A program made the position numbers and the translations under genes. A stretch of DNA of 64,000 bases from Schistocephalus solidus (lineage: Eukaryota > Platyhelminthes > Cestoda > Diphyllobothriidea > Diphyllobothriidae), in contig WEDG01001083.1 of the NCBI GenBank assembly GCA_017591395.1, positions 112,880-176,879 on the forward strand. The letters run 5' to 3'. The stretch's first letter is position 1. Every line of letters starts with the position of its first letter. This document shows, in pieces, positions 63,630-64,000 of the stretch. The notes under the pieces are model-generated. The model was not told the DNA's origin. It saw nothing but the letters and a program-made list of their open reading frames with translations, and did no database searches.

Positions 63630-64000
63630 ACTTGGGATTGGGTATGACTGGCTGATGACGGCTAATAAGCCAGAAATGGCCATTCCGGTCTCCCTCTACT
63701 TTGTCGGTTCCACCTTATCAACATATGCTACACGTCGCTATGAGACTGACTGTGAGGGCTCTAGTCTGAGCTCCAGGGCACAACGGAACATACATGTTCC
63801 TTAAGCAGATGGGTAAGCCACACACTATAATCATATTCCCGATCACAACCGACAAAACGACGATCCCGTGGCTCAATGGTAGAGCGTTCGACTCAATTAC
63901 AAAGGTTGCGGGTTCGGATCCCAGGTGTGCAACACTTGGGATTGGGTATGACTGGCTGATGACGGCTTAAAGGCCAGAAATGGCCATTCCGGTCTCCCCT

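Larger units (their letters stand above)
61167..64000 (+). repeat. Tandem array of tRNA-like SINE units, about 305 bp period
   Basis: Ten units, the first lacking its start and the last running past the window end. tRNA-like heads begin at about 61419, 61722, 62027, 62332, 62638, 62944, 63250, 63557 and 63862, giving spacings of 303-307 bp. Each unit is a tRNA-like head of about 72 nt, a SINE body (GGTATGACTGGCTGATGACG, then GCTAATAAGCCAGAAATGGC and CATTCCGGTCTCCCTTGTC) and a spacer of about 155 bp (CATATGCTACACGTCGCTAT, GGGCTCTAGTTTGAGCTCCA). The dispersed SINE copies stop after the body, so the spacer seems specific to the array. Open frames here are repeat artefacts. Confidence 0.92.

Noticed and set aside
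61419..63934. A cluster of functional tRNA genes.
   Set aside because: The acceptor stems do not pair, the anticodon stems are poor, and terminator T-runs are missing, so the heads are tRNA-derived only.
61167..64000. CRISPR-like array or a series of protein genes.
   Set aside because: The period is 305 bp with conserved spacers, the host is a eukaryote, and the open frames are repeated artefacts of the SINE unit.

Overview
This window looks like nuclear DNA of a flatworm. It has spliced genes with GT-AG introns, many decayed retroelements and abundant microsatellites. The mix of repeats resembles what I recall of diphyllobothriidean tapeworms (Spirometra, Dibothriocephalus, Schistocephalus type). 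That species-level guess is inference; no species marker is present.

Three host genes can be reconstructed from splice sites, reading phase and family motifs. (1) A plus-strand polycystin-1-like receptor gene runs from about 1.3 to 41 kb. At least 16 exons carry a REJ-type region and end in a canonical GPS motif (TVCECNHLTTF). It includes an 11-nt microexon, a 33-nt exon and a 39-nt intron. Its start and its membrane part are not visible. (2) A complete minus-strand PSMD10 (gankyrin, proteasome chaperone) gene has six exons at 45467-43152. (3) A minus-strand tektin gene has four visible exons between 60913 and about 55950; the 5' exons lie beyond the window and the last exon is scrambled by frameshifts.

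The first polycystin intron (1570-15315) holds two near-full-length copies of one APE-type LINE, arranged tail to tail. Together with their 3' regions they form an inverted repeat of about 11 kb centred near 7165. This LINE has an endonuclease and a reverse transcriptase, with C2H2 zinc fingers fused in frame at the C-terminus. A third fragment lies at 26.65 kb, and solo copies of its 3' region are scattered through the window.

From 45.7 to 55.6 kb there are other decayed elements: a Ty3/Gypsy integrase remnant, two opposed fragments of a second LINE family and a possible mariner transposase remnant. Several fold-back or MITE-like elements and dispersed tRNA-like SINE copies sit in introns and intergenic DNA. 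The right end (61167-64000) is a tandem array with a period of about 305 bp, in which every full unit carries a tRNA-like SINE head.

In all three host genes the family sequence switches reading frame inside exons. In four well-anchored cases one surplus base fits best. This suggests homopolymer-type sequence errors or gene decay and should be kept in mind when reading the protein models.
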